From Perilla frutescens (lineage: Eukaryota > Streptophyta > Magnoliopsida > Lamiales > Lamiaceae), in contig BRKX01000010.1 in NCBI GenBank assembly GCA_026008535.1, positions 3,795,001 through 3,859,000 of the forward strand: 64,000 bases of DNA, written 5' to 3'. Below are positions 12,421-24,257 of the stretch, one piece after another. The notes under the pieces were generated by a model, which was given only the letters and a program-made list of their open reading frames with translations, was not told where the DNA came from and ran no database searches. Position 1 is the first letter of the stretch. The number at the start of each line of letters is the position of its first letter. Position numbers and translations under genes: made by a program.

Positions 12421-13015
12421 TAAATCTATCCAAAATAAACCACTTATTCTTTTTCAAACTTATTGGTACTTTGTTCTAAATAAGTTTGGGGGAGGGAGAA
12501 GTGTGGTTATTTTGGACTCCTTTTAGTTTATTGTTGTTTTGCATTACATATAGTTGCATTAAAATTTTGGTGAATTTTTTAAAATTTTAAATTTTATAGT
12601 TTGTTTGCACGTTTACTTGCTTTCAATAACCGCTAGTTTTGATTTGGTTTTTGATCTTGTGGAGACTTGTGGTTGAAAATGGTTGAAGTGTGGATTGGGT
12701 TGTTATGTTACTGATGATGAGATGATTTTATTTGAAAAAAATCACATGAAAGCATGTTATGATTTGTTGATATTTGCCTTAATAAATTCTTAAATATATT
12801 GCCCCATGATCTTGGTTGAGCCCACGTGAGATTTTAAGCCAAATATTGCTTTATTTTTACAATCTTTTCCTTGCTTGTGTGGTATCATGCATATTTGAAT
12901 TTTCTCTAGAACTTGCACTGTGTCTAACTCGAGATTGTAATAATGTGCTTGATGACTCAAAAATAATTTAAGGTCATCTTTTATCTAGCCTACTCTATCC
13001 AAATCTTACCATTTC
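12421..13015. other. non-coding 3' part of the gypsy element, left of the copia insertion
   Basis: AT-rich and without coding signal; 'aaataagtttgggggaggg' at about 12480 is a purine-rich tract. It continues after the copia insertion at 22005. Confidence 0.7.
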
Positions 13016-13937
13016 TGAAAAACAATAATCCGTGCTTATCCGATTTTAGTTAACTGCTTAAAAACTGTTCTATGATATGTGTGGAACAGATGCAAGAACA
13101 TAAAATAAAAAGCAGTAAAAACGCACGAGATGGTAACCCAGTTCGGTTCAACCAACCTACTCAGGGGGGATTGCTCCCAATCTTGAAGATTCGACTGGTA
13201 CTCCTTCGTCGAGTGTATTAGGGATATTACACATACAAGCCTCCCACCTTATGCTAGCCGTTCTTCTCTACGAACTCTTTCGCTAGTCGAAAGTTGTAAG
13301 ATCCCCTCACAACCGTGACACTAGACTCCCTCTAGCTACCCACGACTTCAACTTACAATCTCTCCCGAGATTGCGTACAAAATGGATATAAAAATCCCCT
13401 TACGTGTTTCACTCGTAAACACACAAAACTAGTCTATCACGTTGAACAGTTTTAAGGAACAACTACTAGTTACAAAAACGACCACAAACTGATTCTAACA
13501 CTAGAATCTAAACAAAATAACAGTGGCACCGATTGCTGCACAAATCGGTCTTCATAAATAGTCTTCACTTCAGCTTGGCGTCAATCTCTTGCTTTTCGCC
13601 AACTAGGTAAGTGGTTTGTGGCCTTCCAAACGTGTGTAGATACTTCCCAAGTGTAGGAGGGTTAATTCAGCACCGGATCTACATCACAAGGCAGTAAAAC
13701 GAATCTATCTTGACCTTCCAAACTGGTTTGGCGCAAGATCTTTCCAACAAGGAAACTACCATAAATAGAGTGTCCCTGGTTCTGTCTGGGACATACTCTG
13801 GAACAGTTCACCAACTGTTCTTTCTTTTCTTGCATAGCGGAAAATAAATCTTCGTGGGACATACCCAGGCACACATTGTTGAACATATCTTGCCAATTTA
13901 ACAGCACAAAACTTAGTGCATGACGATGGCACTAACA
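13016..13937 (-). repeat. 3' LTR of the copia element
   Basis: Read on the minus strand it starts TGTTAGTGCC at 13937 and ends CA at 13016. It pairs with 21079-21999, differing by scattered substitutions and single-base indels. It contains one copy of the dispersed motif discussed in the findings (13778-13811). Confidence 0.92.
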
Positions 13938-13953
13938 ATCTCCCCCTTTGGCG
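13938..13953 (-). other. polypurine tract of the copia element
   Basis: On the minus strand CGCCAAAGGGGGAGAT directly precedes the 3' LTR start (TGTTAG), the usual plus-strand primer arrangement of plant copia elements. Confidence 0.85.
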
Positions 13954-14353
13954 TTTATGGTCGGCAATTATCATCACGATCTGCACAATACTTGAATAAC
14001 CTTCGCAGATCAACAATATATCAAAAAGAGTGATATATTTAAAAACTGTCAGAGACAATTACAAGCACACTCCTCCTGAATCTAAACTGGGAGCGCCTTG
14101 ATCACGATCAGAGCATTATTTCGCAGTGTAGAACTGCATTGTCAGTTGATCAAAAATATAGTACAGACCAATAAAAATAAAGTGGGGTAAACAGCTTCCC
14201 CAATAAAATGTTTGTTCAGAAAGCATCAAACATAAAAAAATGAGCACACGCTCAACACAGCAGCAAAAAGACCATCCTTCATCCAACTGTAGCCTTTGTT
14301 CACCAACATTCTTCTCCCCCTTAATTGTTGCTAGAAACGGCAAACACCAAACT

Positions 14354-17300
14354 TCAGGCCGGGGAGACAGCAACATCATCATCATCATCGGCGTCAGCAT
14401 CAGCCGGCTTATCAGCAGCAGGAATAGAGGAAGCGCTCGGCACATCAAGTGGCGAGGCAAGGCCAAGGGCTCGGGCCCGGAGATCAATTAGCAAGGCCTC
14501 CAACTCCTGCTTCCTGGTTTTGAAAGTCCGAATGGACTTGCTCAGAAACACAACTTCACGCTCCAGAGACTTGATAAGCCTGTCAAAGAAAACAGAAGTG
14601 ACAGCAAAAGAGGTAGCTGATCTGTCTGGGACAGATGTGGGAACAGGTCTCGAGCTTTCATCAGCACCGCGGGTAGGAACATCCGGAGCATGCTGGGATG
14701 AAAAGAGCTTATGGTTGATGGTCAGAGGCTGCGGAACAGGCGCATACACATCATTCGCAGAAATAACATCATGCTGGGCCATAATGATGCTGAAGATTAG
14801 GCCAGGATAGCCAACAGGTTGCTGGGCACGAGTTGATTCAACATGAGCAAAAACATTCTCAAAAATGATCAATCCAAGGTTGATCCCCCTTCGAGTGCCC
14901 ACAGAATAGAGCAACAAGGCCATAGGTTTGCCCAAAGTCGAATCATGAGTACTGGGCAACCAATTTCTAACAGCAACCTTGTGAAGTATCGAGTACTACA
15001 CACTCAGATCAAAGGCCAACAATACACGACCCGGGGGCCAAATAACCCGACTTCCTCCAGTCAATTCCGTCACAACTTCATTCAGATCAAAAACAGGAAC
15101 AGAAGCAACAAGATTCTCACGACCCAAAAAGTTATTAATCACAGCAGGGGAAAAAGCAATCCAATGACCCCACACAAAAATTGAAAAAGCATGCTCATAG
15201 GAAGCATCATGCATGCGCTTGGACAAATTGGCATAAAACTCATGTACAATAGTAGCAATAAAAGGTGGAGCAGAATAAGCAGATTTCTTTGAATTAAAGT
15301 CCTCTGAATCGGAATCTGATCTGTCTGGAACAGACTCAGGGACATCCTCTGCTTTTTCTTCAGAGGGGAAAGGAGCTCTGGCTTGCTTCATCAGCGGGCG
15401 ATGACATCCCGACATCAACCCCATCCTCTACTTAGACACACTCCGTGTAACACGGAGAGCAGGAACCACATCATGCTTCTTAGCCAAAGCCTTTTTCCTA
15501 GATGGCTTCACCGATTTGGAGGGTTTTGATGAAGACCCATTCTTAGCGGCAACTTTTGCCAACACCTTCGATTTCAAATTTGCGATAGGTGTGCCATCCT
15601 CATCATCAGACACCGGAGGAGTGACTAGAACATCTCTCAACTCCAACTTGCGTTTGAACCTGTGAATTTTGGAGGAGGTAGCCTTGATCTTTGAATAAGG
15701 GTTTCAGCAGCAGCAACAGGTGATACTTCACCAAGAGGAACTTGAACAATCTTCAGAGCATCAAGAGATGCAGCAAATTCCTCAATAGAGGTAAGCTCTT
15801 CGCCAACAGCAGAGGCGGTGACATCATCTTCATCGAGCGCCAAAGAGATATCAGCATCTCCAACAGTCTCTATTACGGCCACAATGGAAGCATCCATGGT
15901 TTCCGCAGTCACCATGGGAGGAGAGGATGGCTCTTCAGAAACCCTAAGAGAGGGTTGAGCAACGAGATCTGTCTCAGACATAGATCTAGGTGGCGAAGCA
16001 GCAGAAACAGGATGATACGTGGCAGCAGCACTTGTACCTGCAAAATTAAAGTCAACACCAAAAGGACCTGGTGTATTCATCGGGGAGGCAAAACCAAAGG
16101 CATGAGCCTTTCGATCCATCATCAAAGTCTCAAGCTCTTGTTTTCGAGACTAGACAGTTCTAAACTTCTCAGTCCAAGGTCTGAAAATGCCATTCAAAGA
16201 ACACGGCATTGGCAGAGGATCTAGGCGCAGGTCTATGAGGCACAGATGGCGGCACATCTTCAACAAGGCTGGCATCAGGATCTCCAGCAGGAATATCACG
16301 AGTATGCTAAGCAGAAAAAAACTTATAGCTGATCACAAGCTGGGGCTCCTCGGGCTCATAAAAAACTTCTGAGGTCACAACATCATGTTGTGAAGAGAGT
16401 ATGTTGAAGCGCATCCCGAATAATCAATGGGCTGTTGGGTCTATCAAGACTCAACAAAGGCACACACCAAGAGAAGAACAATACCGGCAGGGACATCAGT
16501 TCTTCACTGCAAGCTTGTGAAGTATTGAGCATTGAGTCGTAGGCTTCAGACTCAGAGGCTAATCTGTCAGGCACATCCTCTGGCACATTTTCAGTATCAT
16601 TATCAAAGGGAGAAGGAGCTCGAGCCTTCTTTATCAACGGTCGGCGAGGTCCAGAGACCAAGTCCAACATCTGCTCGGACTAACTCCGAGTAACACGATG
16701 ACCAAAAGCAACAACAATAAGCAAAGGAGCAGCACAGGGAGATTTATCCAAATGTAAATCATGCAATAATTTCATCACACCAGTTTCCTCAACGTCAGAC
16801 TGAACCAACCATCGTTCAGAAACAAGAGAACAACCAACCACCAGCTTGGAAAGACCTTGATGGAAAGCAGATAAGACTAATCTTGAATCAAAAGATTCAG
16901 ATTTAGAAGCAGAACTGTCTGAGAAATCCGCAGACACGTCATCTACCACTTCAACAGAATGGGACAAAGCTCTAGTATTCTTCATCAGCAGACTTGGACT
17001 TTGCTTGGGTCTGCAATTGAGATATGAATCTCATCTTTATCAGAGTTCTGCTTAGCATCAGCAGAATCAACATGGTGCTCAGAGGTAGAAGGGGATTCTT
17101 CTGGTTCATCGAGCAATTGAAGCGTGCGCTTCACACCACGGAACTTGGAAGACGTCCCTCCTTGTTCCAAAAGAGGTGGAACAGATTCAACATCAGGTGA
17201 GGAAGCATTTTCCTCAACAGCAATATCATCCTCCTCAATATCATCAACTTCAATTCTCCCTTCTTCAGCCTGAGCAAGAGTAGGAGCATCAACATCAGAG

Positions 17301-17734
17301 GCCTTCGGCGAGGCTTCTCCCAAAGAAACTTAGATCATGACCACCGGAGTATACACAGAGGGAATTACGTCAGTGACAGATGCTGGCACAGAAATAAAAA
17401 TCAATGCATCAATTGATGCAGCAGACTCTTCTAATGAAGAGGGATCAAGACAGGTAGCAGAGGCAATCCTCAATTCTAATGATGCAGGCTTCATAACTAG
17501 AGATGAGTAACGAACATCAACAACCCTAAATTGAGATGAGGGTTCCGGAACTGTCACAGAAACTGACTCAGACAGAGTCGCAGACACTTCAGGAGCATTA
17601 CAGGGTACAGATGCAGGGACTTCTGCGGACTTCAGACATAACATTACTGCTGGGAATGACGGCAGTGGGAACAGATGTGGAGAACACAAGTGATTTTTAA
17701 ATTTCTCCAAGAGCCTTTCAAAATTAGGGATCAC
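14354..17734 (-). pseudogene. post-pol envelope-like region of the copia element, broken and duplicated
   Basis: A chain of minus-strand open pieces (17734-17330, 17323-16985, 16985-16680, 16670-16383, 16125-15637, 15646-15428, 15424-14996, 14959-14354) is Ser/Glu/Asp-rich. The piece at 15424-14996 has HWIAFSPAVINNFLGRE, typical of ORFs called envelope-like or putative plant transposon protein in SIRE-type elements. Several parts occur twice in diverged form: RPLIKKARAPSP (about 16640) against RPLMKQARAPFP (about 15390), and FGFASPMNTP (about 16090) against LGLASPLDVP (about 14440). The region therefore holds at least two tandem copies separated by indels. No signal peptide or clear membrane segment is seen, and the frames are too broken for a product. 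Confidence 0.7.
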
Positions 17735-17967
17735 TTCTCTTATTAAAACTACTCTGACGCAATCGGGAAGAAGAAGCTGGGCAAGAAACTCGAGGGCTCA
17801 CTAGCCATTGCAGTTAAAAAATAACTGCTACAAACTATGCTTGCTTCTGTCAAGCACACATGGAGACACACACTTGCAAAGACCATAAAACACTTGGTCA
17901 TTTTACAATCTCTGTACATACATCACTGACCAAGACTGTACAGAGATACTTCTCGCAAAGGAAAAGT

Positions 17968-19218
17968 TCAGAGAACACAAAGACCCGATGAGGATCTATG
18001 TGTTTCAAATCTTCTATTATCATGTGCCTTAGTAAAAATATCCGTGAGTTGGGCATCTGATCCAACGTACTTGATCACAAGTGATCCATCTTCAACCAAT
18101 TCATGAATGAAGTGATGGCGAATATCTATGTGTTTCGTCCAAGTGTGCTGAACTGAATTCTTTGAACTATTTATGTCTCTCAAGTTGTTACAGAGTATGG
18201 CAAGAACAAACTGTGGCACACCATAATCAACTAGCATCTGCTTTATCCATAAAAGTTGTGTATACCAACTTTCAGCCGCAATATATTCTTCTTCGGCAGT
18301 AGATGACGAAATGGAATTATGTTTCTTACAATACCAAGAGACCATGTTGTTTCCAAGGAAGAAATGTCCTCCTAAATTACTCTTTCGAAATTCGTCCATC
18401 ATTCTGTTTGACACAGATCCAAGGCCAATATCGACATACCAAGCTCGTGGAGCTTGTTTGAGATCGTAAAGTGCCTTTTTCAGTTTGTACACAAACTCAG
18501 GTTGGTGGTGGTCTTTAAAACCTTTGGGTTGGCTAACAAACTTATCTTGTTTCTGAGGCCTTGCTTCAGTTAGGTCTCTGTTTTCAGAACTGCCAAGCAC
18601 AGATGTAGGAACATGGACAGTACCATCAAGGCTCTCATCATCAATCTGGGCAGCAGGTTTTTCCAGATCATCAACCACTGGATGGTTTTTAAGAGAATCA
18701 TTGCTCTCAGATATTGATTCAATCCGATTACAGTCTTCACTTCTGTTAGGCACAGAAACTGGCACACTTCCAGTGACTTCTTCAAACCTGGAACAGTCAT
18801 TTTCAACAAGAACAATTGACGATTCTTGATCACTGATATGGCTAAGATTTTCATGCCACATGTTTGCTTCATTTAGTTGAGATCTGAAGCAAGTTTCCTT
18901 CATGTTGAGAAGGTAACAATTGTCCTGTGATCTGTCCCCGACCATCAGCAGAACACTTTCTTTGTTCTTGACAAGGCATTTGTCTCTAGTGAAATGCACC
19001 ACGAGACCTTGGTCACACAGCTGACTGATGCTAATTAAATTAGCCTTTAGTCCTTCTACAAGCAGCATGTCCTCCAGGTTGGGCATCCCATGCACATTTA
19101 GGCATCCACGGCCTTGCACTCTACCTTTAACACTATATCCAAAGGTAACATATTGATATGAGCAATCTTTTTGTATGTTGCTCAGCATGCTAGCATCTCC
19201 GGTCATATGCCGGAGCAT
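17968..19218 (-). pseudogene. copia pol remnant: protease end, pre-integrase, RT stump, RNase H
   Basis: The open piece of 416 residues starts in the protease just after its active site (RHMTGD). It continues through the gag-pre-integrase domain (LEDMLLVEGLKANLISISQL, then HENLSHIS), then jumps to a low-complexity linker and to the RT motif YDLKQAPRAWY. It jumps again to RNase H (STAEEEYIAAES, then TKHIDIRHHFIHEL) and the end of pol. The integrase core and the catalytic YVDD part of RT are absent. The protease motif DSGCS lies just upstream (about 19212-19235) in another frame, so a one-base shift breaks the polyprotein. Confidence 0.88.
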
Positions 19219-19304
19219 CCACTGTCAAAGTACCAGCTACTTTTTGCATGAATATTGAGTGCAGTGTGAACCACATAGTTCCTGTGATTGTGCCAGGATC
19301 TGTT

Positions 19305-20999
19305 CTACATAGTTTGTCTTCTGAAATTCAGGTCATTCTGAGCTCGACCTTTCCTCCTCATTCTTCTGAGATCATTGATGTAGTACCTACAATATGGTCG
19401 AATGTGACCAGGCTTTTCACAGTAGTGGCAGATAACTCCAATCTTTCGAGGCTGAGACTTCTGAGGTTGTGGCTGCTTGATCTCTGGTTTAAATTCAGGT
19501 TCTGGAACAGATTCATCATGTGTTCTAGATGTTTGTCCTTGACAGAAACGATCAAAGAACTTTCCACCAGTGTATCCAAGTCCAGTATGGTTCTGCGGAC
19601 TTTTTTCTTTAGAAAGGATGTCATCGAGCTGAGATGATCCAGAATTCATCATCTTGAGGAGCTTCTTTAAATGAAGCAGTTCACCATTCTGAGAGTGAGA
19701 ATTGTTTCTGGATTGTTGAAGATTATTCTGCAGTTCATTGAGACGTAAGGACAGACTATCTCTCTCTTTAATGAGATCACCATTCTCTTTCATCAGCCCT
19801 TCATTAACTTTAACTACCATTGTCCAGCTTTCATGAAGCTTTTTGTATGCTTCAATGGTAGTCTCTTCAGTGAATTCTTCATCGTCACTGGACTCCAAAA
19901 CATTATCATTCTGTCTGTTAGAGACAGAAGTAGGCACAGATTCATTAAGAGAATGTGTCATGAAAGCAATATAATTGCTCACGCATTTTTCATCACTCCC
20001 ACTATCATCTGGATCATCACTTTCACTGAGAGTGGAACTGTAGGATTTATTCATCTTCTTTAGGGTGTTCGCACATTCTGCTTGAAAGTGACCAAGACCA
20101 CCACATTCTCTGCACTTGACCACCTTATGTTTTTCTTCAATAGAATCTTCATCTTTCGTTTTCCGTGGTTTGGATAATCTGTTCTTGACGAAGTTATTAT
20201 GTGGAGACTTCTTATAACGTTTGATAAATTTAGAGAAATTCTTTGTTAGCAAAGCAATTGACTCAGCCAGATCATTTTTGTCAGAGACAGTATTCGGCAC
20301 ATCAGAACTGGAGCCGGCTTGAAAGGCTATGCTTTTCTTCTGAACTGTCTTTTCATCTGTTAGTCCCATTTCAAAAGTCCTCAAGGACCCCATCAGCTCC
20401 TGTAGCTTCATCTTGCTCACGTCCTTGGCCTCTTCGATCGTTGTAACTTTATATGCGAATCTCTTTGGAAGGGATCGTAAAACTTTTCGCACAAGTTTCT
20501 CCTCAGATATGGCATCACCAAGTGCAAAGCTTTCAATAGCTATGTCACAAATCTTAGCGTTGAAATCAGCAAGCTTTTCACCTTCATCCATTCGAAGGTT
20601 TTCAAAACTGGTAGTAAGGAACTGCATATGAGATGCACGAACACTGCTCGTTTCTTCGAAAGTAGTTTGAAGGATATCCCATGCATCATTTGCCTTGTCA
20701 CAAGTGGAGATGAGTTTGAACACGTTCATATCCACTGCAGAGAAGATGACGTTCATGGCTTTAGCATTCAGCCCCATGATTTGATAATCAGCATCGTCAA
20801 ACTCTTCTTCAGGCTTCAGCACCGCTTTACCTTTTTCATCCCTCTTGGTAGGAGGCATCCACCCTTCAGTCACCATCTTCCAGGCACGCTCATCAATTGA
20901 GCGAATAAAAGCTGTCATACAAGCTTTCCAATAGGTATAGTTATTGCCATCAAGGAGCGGAGGTCGCACCGTCGAGGCTCCTTCTTTCATCGAGTCCAT
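19305..20999 (-). CDS. copia gag, uninterrupted
   Basis: A 564-residue open frame starts at ATG 20999 shortly after the primer site. The first 220 residues match the plant copia gag family (DGNNYTYWKACMTAFI near the start, then LITDKANDAW-like and LRSLPKRF blocks). A CCHC zinc knuckle CRECGGLGHFQAEC lies in the middle, and a second one, CHYCEKPGHIRPYC, near the C-terminus. An acidic Ser/Asp stretch and a Leu-rich possible coiled coil lie between them. Two copies of the VPxSVxN-type motif (ESVPTSVSNRQ and DVPNTVSDK) lie inside. It is the only intact gene of the element; without pol it could at most make a capsid-like protein. Confidence 0.88.
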   Translation of the reverse strand: MDSMKEGASTVRPPLLDGNNYTYWKACMTAFIRSIDERAWKMVTEGWMPPTKRDEKGKAVLKPEEEFDDADYQIMGLNAKAMNVIFSAVDMNVFKLISTCDKANDAWDILQTTFEETSSVRASHMQFLTTSFENLRMDEGEKLADFNAKICDIAIESFALGDAISEEKLVRKVLRSLPKRFAYKVTTIEEAKDVSKMKLQELMGSLRTFEMGLTDEKTVQKKSIAFQAGSSSDVPNTVSDKNDLAESIALLTKNFSKFIKRYKKSPHNNFVKNRLSKPRKTKDEDSIEEKHKVVKCRECGGLGHFQAECANTLKKMNKSYSSTLSESDDPDDSGSDEKCVSNYIAFMTHSLNESVPTSVSNRQNDNVLESSDDEEFTEETTIEAYKKLHESWTMVVKVNEGLMKENGDLIKERDSLSLRLNELQNNLQQSRNNSHSQNGELLHLKKLLKMMNSGSSQLDDILSKEKSPQNHTGLGYTGGKFFDRFCQGQTSRTHDESVPEPEFKPEIKQPQPQKSQPRKIGVICHYCEKPGHIRPYCRYYINDLRRMRRKGRAQNDLNFRRQTM

Positions 21000-21064
21000 C
21001 TCGGCAAAAACAACACAAGAACACGAATTAATATCCCAAGATCAACCCTGAATACAGGCAACTC

Positions 21065-21076
21065 GCTCTGGTGCCA
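21065..21076 (-). other. primer-binding site of the copia element
   Basis: Minus-strand TGGCACCAGAGC, two bases after the 5' LTR, matches the initiator tRNA-Met site TGGTATCAGAGC at 10 of 12 positions. Confidence 0.7.
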
Positions 21077-21078
21077 AT

Positions 21079-21999
21079 TGAAAAACAATAATTCGTGCTT
21101 ATCCGATTTTAGTTAACTGCTTAAAAACTGTTCTATGATATGTGTGGAACAGATGCAAGAACATAAAATAAAAAGTAGTAAAAACACACGAGATGGTAAC
21201 CCAGTTCAGTTCAACCAACCTACTCTGGGGGGATTGCTCCCAATCTTGAAGATTCGACTGGTACTCCTTCGTCGAGTGTATTAGGGATATTACACATACA
21301 AGCCTCCCGCCTTATGCTACCCGTTCTTCTCTACGAACTCTTTTGCTAGTCAAAAGTTGTAAGATCCCCTCACAACCATGACACTAGACTCCCTCTAGCT
21401 ACCAACGACTTCAACTTACAATCTCTCCTGAGATTGCGTACAAAACGGATATAAAATCCCCTCACGTGTTTCACTCATAAATACACAAAACTAGTCTATC
21501 ACGTTGAACTGTTTTAAGGAACAACTACTGGTTACAAAAATGACCACAAACTGATTTTAACACTAGAATCTAAACAAAATAACAGTGGCACCGATTGCTG
21601 CACAAATCGGTCTTCATAAATAGTCTTCACTTCAGCTTGGCGTCAATCTCTTGCTTTCCGCCAACTAGCTAAGTGGTTTGTGGCCTTCTAAACATGTGTA
21701 GATACTTTCCAAGTGTAGGAGGGTTAATTCAGCACCGGATCTATATCATAAGGTAGTAAAATGAATCTATCTTGACCTTCCAAACTGGTTTGGCGCAAGA
21801 TCTTTCCAACAAGGAAACTGCCATAAATAGAGTGTCCCTGGTTCTGTCTGGGACATACTCTGGAACAGTTCACCAACTGTTCTTTCTTTTCTTGCACAGC
21901 GGAAAATAAATCTTCGTGGGACATACCCAGGCACACATTGTCGAACATATCTCGCCAATTTAACAACACAAAACTTAGTGCATGACGATGGCACTAACA
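21079..21999 (-). repeat. 5' LTR of the copia element
   Basis: Starts TGTTAGTGCC at 21999 and ends CA at 21079 on the minus strand; nearly identical to 13016-13937. The direct repeat atttc follows at 22000-22004. Confidence 0.92.
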
Positions 22000-22004
22000 A
22001 TTTC

Positions 22005-22813
22005 CATACTATAACCCCTTGTTAGCCTCTTTGAGTCATAAGACCGCATTTATTATTTTCCCTTGGGTTGGGAATGAGTAGTGATAAATATTGATGCTTA
22101 TGTGAAGTTTGGAGTGCTTGAAATGAAAATTGCATTTTAGAGTATTTGGAGAAGAAAATGCCAAATAACCATTCTTAGCTCTCACGAAAAAAAAAATGAA
22201 ATGAACACCTTAAAAAAAAGAGAAAAGTTGAAAAAAATAAAGAAAATATGATGTGTTCACATTTTTTTATCATTGAAAAGAAAGAGCAAGAAATGGGAGT
22301 AATATTGTTTATTATGATAAATTTCTAGACTTTGAGATTTTGTGAAGCTTGAAAGATAGAAGAGTGCTTGTGTAGTTCTACTTGGTTAGTATGGAATTTT
22401 GGGTTATTGAGAATTAATTCTTAATTGAGTCACTTAGCCAAACAATCCCCATCTTACCAAAGAGCCTTCATTACAACCTTGAAAAAGCTCTTATGATTCT
22501 TGTTTGAAAGCACACATAGGTGGTTGAGAGAATAGACACATTACAAGCCTATGATAGACTTTTCGTATGACTTGATTTTGAGTGTATACACTTATAGCCT
22601 AAACACTTGAGTGTTGAGTGATCTTATATCATAGAGAGGTTACAAGTTCATTTGGCCATGTATTGTATATCTTTGAATATCATGCTTGAATATATAAAAT
22701 GTGTTTTAAATCTCTGAAGCAATTTCCAATATTTTATCCGCATTTCATCATTTAAACCTTATTCTCTTTTCTTCATTGTTTGGGGACAAACAATATTTTA
22801 AATTTGGGTGAGT
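22005..22813. other. non-coding 3' part of the gypsy element, right of the copia insertion
   Basis: Continues the gypsy sequence interrupted at 13015. AT-rich with no coding signal. It ends with a weak purine tract (aaatttgggtgagt) just before the 3' LTR. Confidence 0.7.
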
Positions 22814-24257
22814 TGACGAGAGGTGTTTTGCCACAACATTTTGAGGTTTAAATGAAGTTAATTGAATAGTTTTACATGTGTTTTAACCCAAATTACTCTT
22901 TTAACCTCCCGGCTTGGAAGTTTTATTTTTTGTTTGAGTTTTATAGAAAATTGTGGATGAATAAATGAATTTTTGAGTGATTCAATGCCATGATAAGATA
23001 GAGGATCGAATTGGAAGCACGCTGCAAGTTGAATCACCTCAATCGGACAAGAAATGAGAGAGAACGAAGTAAAACCGTGAGAGGTGTCAGAGCAGGGGCG
23101 GAGGCGCGACCCGAGTAGCTCACTCGCACCAAACGGCGCGACCCAGCCAGCTCAAAGTGCGGCGCGACCCGTGCGCAGGAGCGGCGTGAGTGGACATTGA
23201 CACAGAGGCCCTAAAAGTCGCTCTGGGTCCGTGCACTAAATTCCCGATTTTTTCATCTTTTTCCCCATTTTTTATTTTCTTTTAATTATTTTATTCTCCC
23301 ACTATATAAACCAACCCCAATTCGAAATTAGGTCATTCCACTCTACCTTTAACCACTTTTAGAGAGAGAAATACTTGAAAAGAAGAGAAGAGAAAGGGAA
23401 TTGAAGATTGGGCAAGAAGAACACAGTTGAAGCAAGATTTGAAGGTCAAAATATCCATCCGGGTTCTTTTGTTCTTTAATTTTATTAAAATCATGTTTCT
23501 TCTTGTAGAGATTTTAGTTACCCATGTAATTATGAGGAGCTAAATCTTTGATACTCTTGGGTGTTGGTTTATTTGGATTATGAGATATAAATGAAATTTA
23601 TTTTGGATGTTTAATAGTTCTTGATTATGCTTTAGATTCTTGTTATGTATGGGTGTTATGTATTGTTGATTGGTGAGAACTAATTGATAATTAAATAGCA
23701 TGATTATTTATGTTGATTCAAAATTCGACAGATGAGCTTCAACATAGGAACCTAGAATTCAAAGAGCAATTGTTAACAAAATCGAGAGGTTTGAGATAGT
23801 TGTTAAGGTATAGATCCTTGGTGCTCTTGGTAAGCACACTTAAGTATTAATTGGAGACAATAATCCTATGCATATGCCCCATATTCTAAATGCTTCGAGA
23901 GAAGATTTAGAACAGGTTAGTGATCGCCTTGGTAATCTTGAATTGGAAATTAAGCATCCATTATAGTTATATTTTGTGTTAAGTAATCCAATAAAACCAA
24001 CCCCTAGAGTGTTCCGTTCCGTAATTGCCCAACTCGTTTGTTAATTATAATTATTTACTTTGCTTTATTGTTTAGTTAGTTTTAAATTAAACAATTATCC
24101 ATTCCGACCTCTAGATAACAAATAGGAGCCAATGTCATAGTACATGCTTATTTAATTTTCTTTTTTCCTGTGGATTCGACCTCGTTTCACCTTGTGCTAC
24201 ATTTGCTTGTTTACTTGCAAGTCGATTCGAGTTTTAAAACTAAAATTTAACATATCA
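22814..24257 (+). repeat. 3' LTR of the gypsy element
   Basis: Pairs with 8432-9875. It starts tgacgagaggtg and ends aacatatca. It keeps about 44 bp (near 23720-23765) missing from the 5' LTR and lacks part of the GC-rich patch. Confidence 0.9.

Larger units (their letters stand above)
13016..21999 (-). mobile_element. Ty1-copia retrotransposon (SIRE-like), inserted in the gypsy element
   Basis: The LTRs (13016-13937 and 21079-21999, about 921 bp) are nearly identical and bounded by TG and CA. A perfect 5-bp target duplication, atttc, lies at 13011-13015 and 22000-22004. Coding is on the minus strand: gag, a frameshifted protease, a pre-integrase piece, a stump of reverse transcriptase, RNase H, and a long post-pol region like the envelope-like ORF of SIRE elements. 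Integrase and most of reverse transcriptase are missing, so the copy is defective. Close LTRs point to insertion later than that of the gypsy host. Confidence 0.92.
8432..24257 (+). mobile_element. Ty3-gypsy (Athila-like) non-autonomous LTR retrotransposon
   Basis: Two long terminal repeats, both about 1,444 bp (8432-9875 and 22814-24257), start with TG and end with CA. The flanking 5-mers taagg (8427-8431) and taaag (24258-24262) are a target duplication with one mismatch. A primer site for tRNA-Asp follows the 5' LTR. Internal DNA codes only for gag and an aspartic protease; no reverse transcriptase, RNase H or integrase is present on either side of the copia insertion, so the element must have moved using enzymes from relatives. 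Without the nested copia it would be about 6.8 kb. Broken reading frames show it is old and inactive. Confidence 0.9.

Noticed and set aside
13778..13811. TGTC/GACA pairs in the copia motif as auxin response elements
   Set aside because: The spacing is 3 bases rather than the 7-8 of known ARF dimer sites, and the same string is protein-coding elsewhere in the element; there is no evidence for hormone control.
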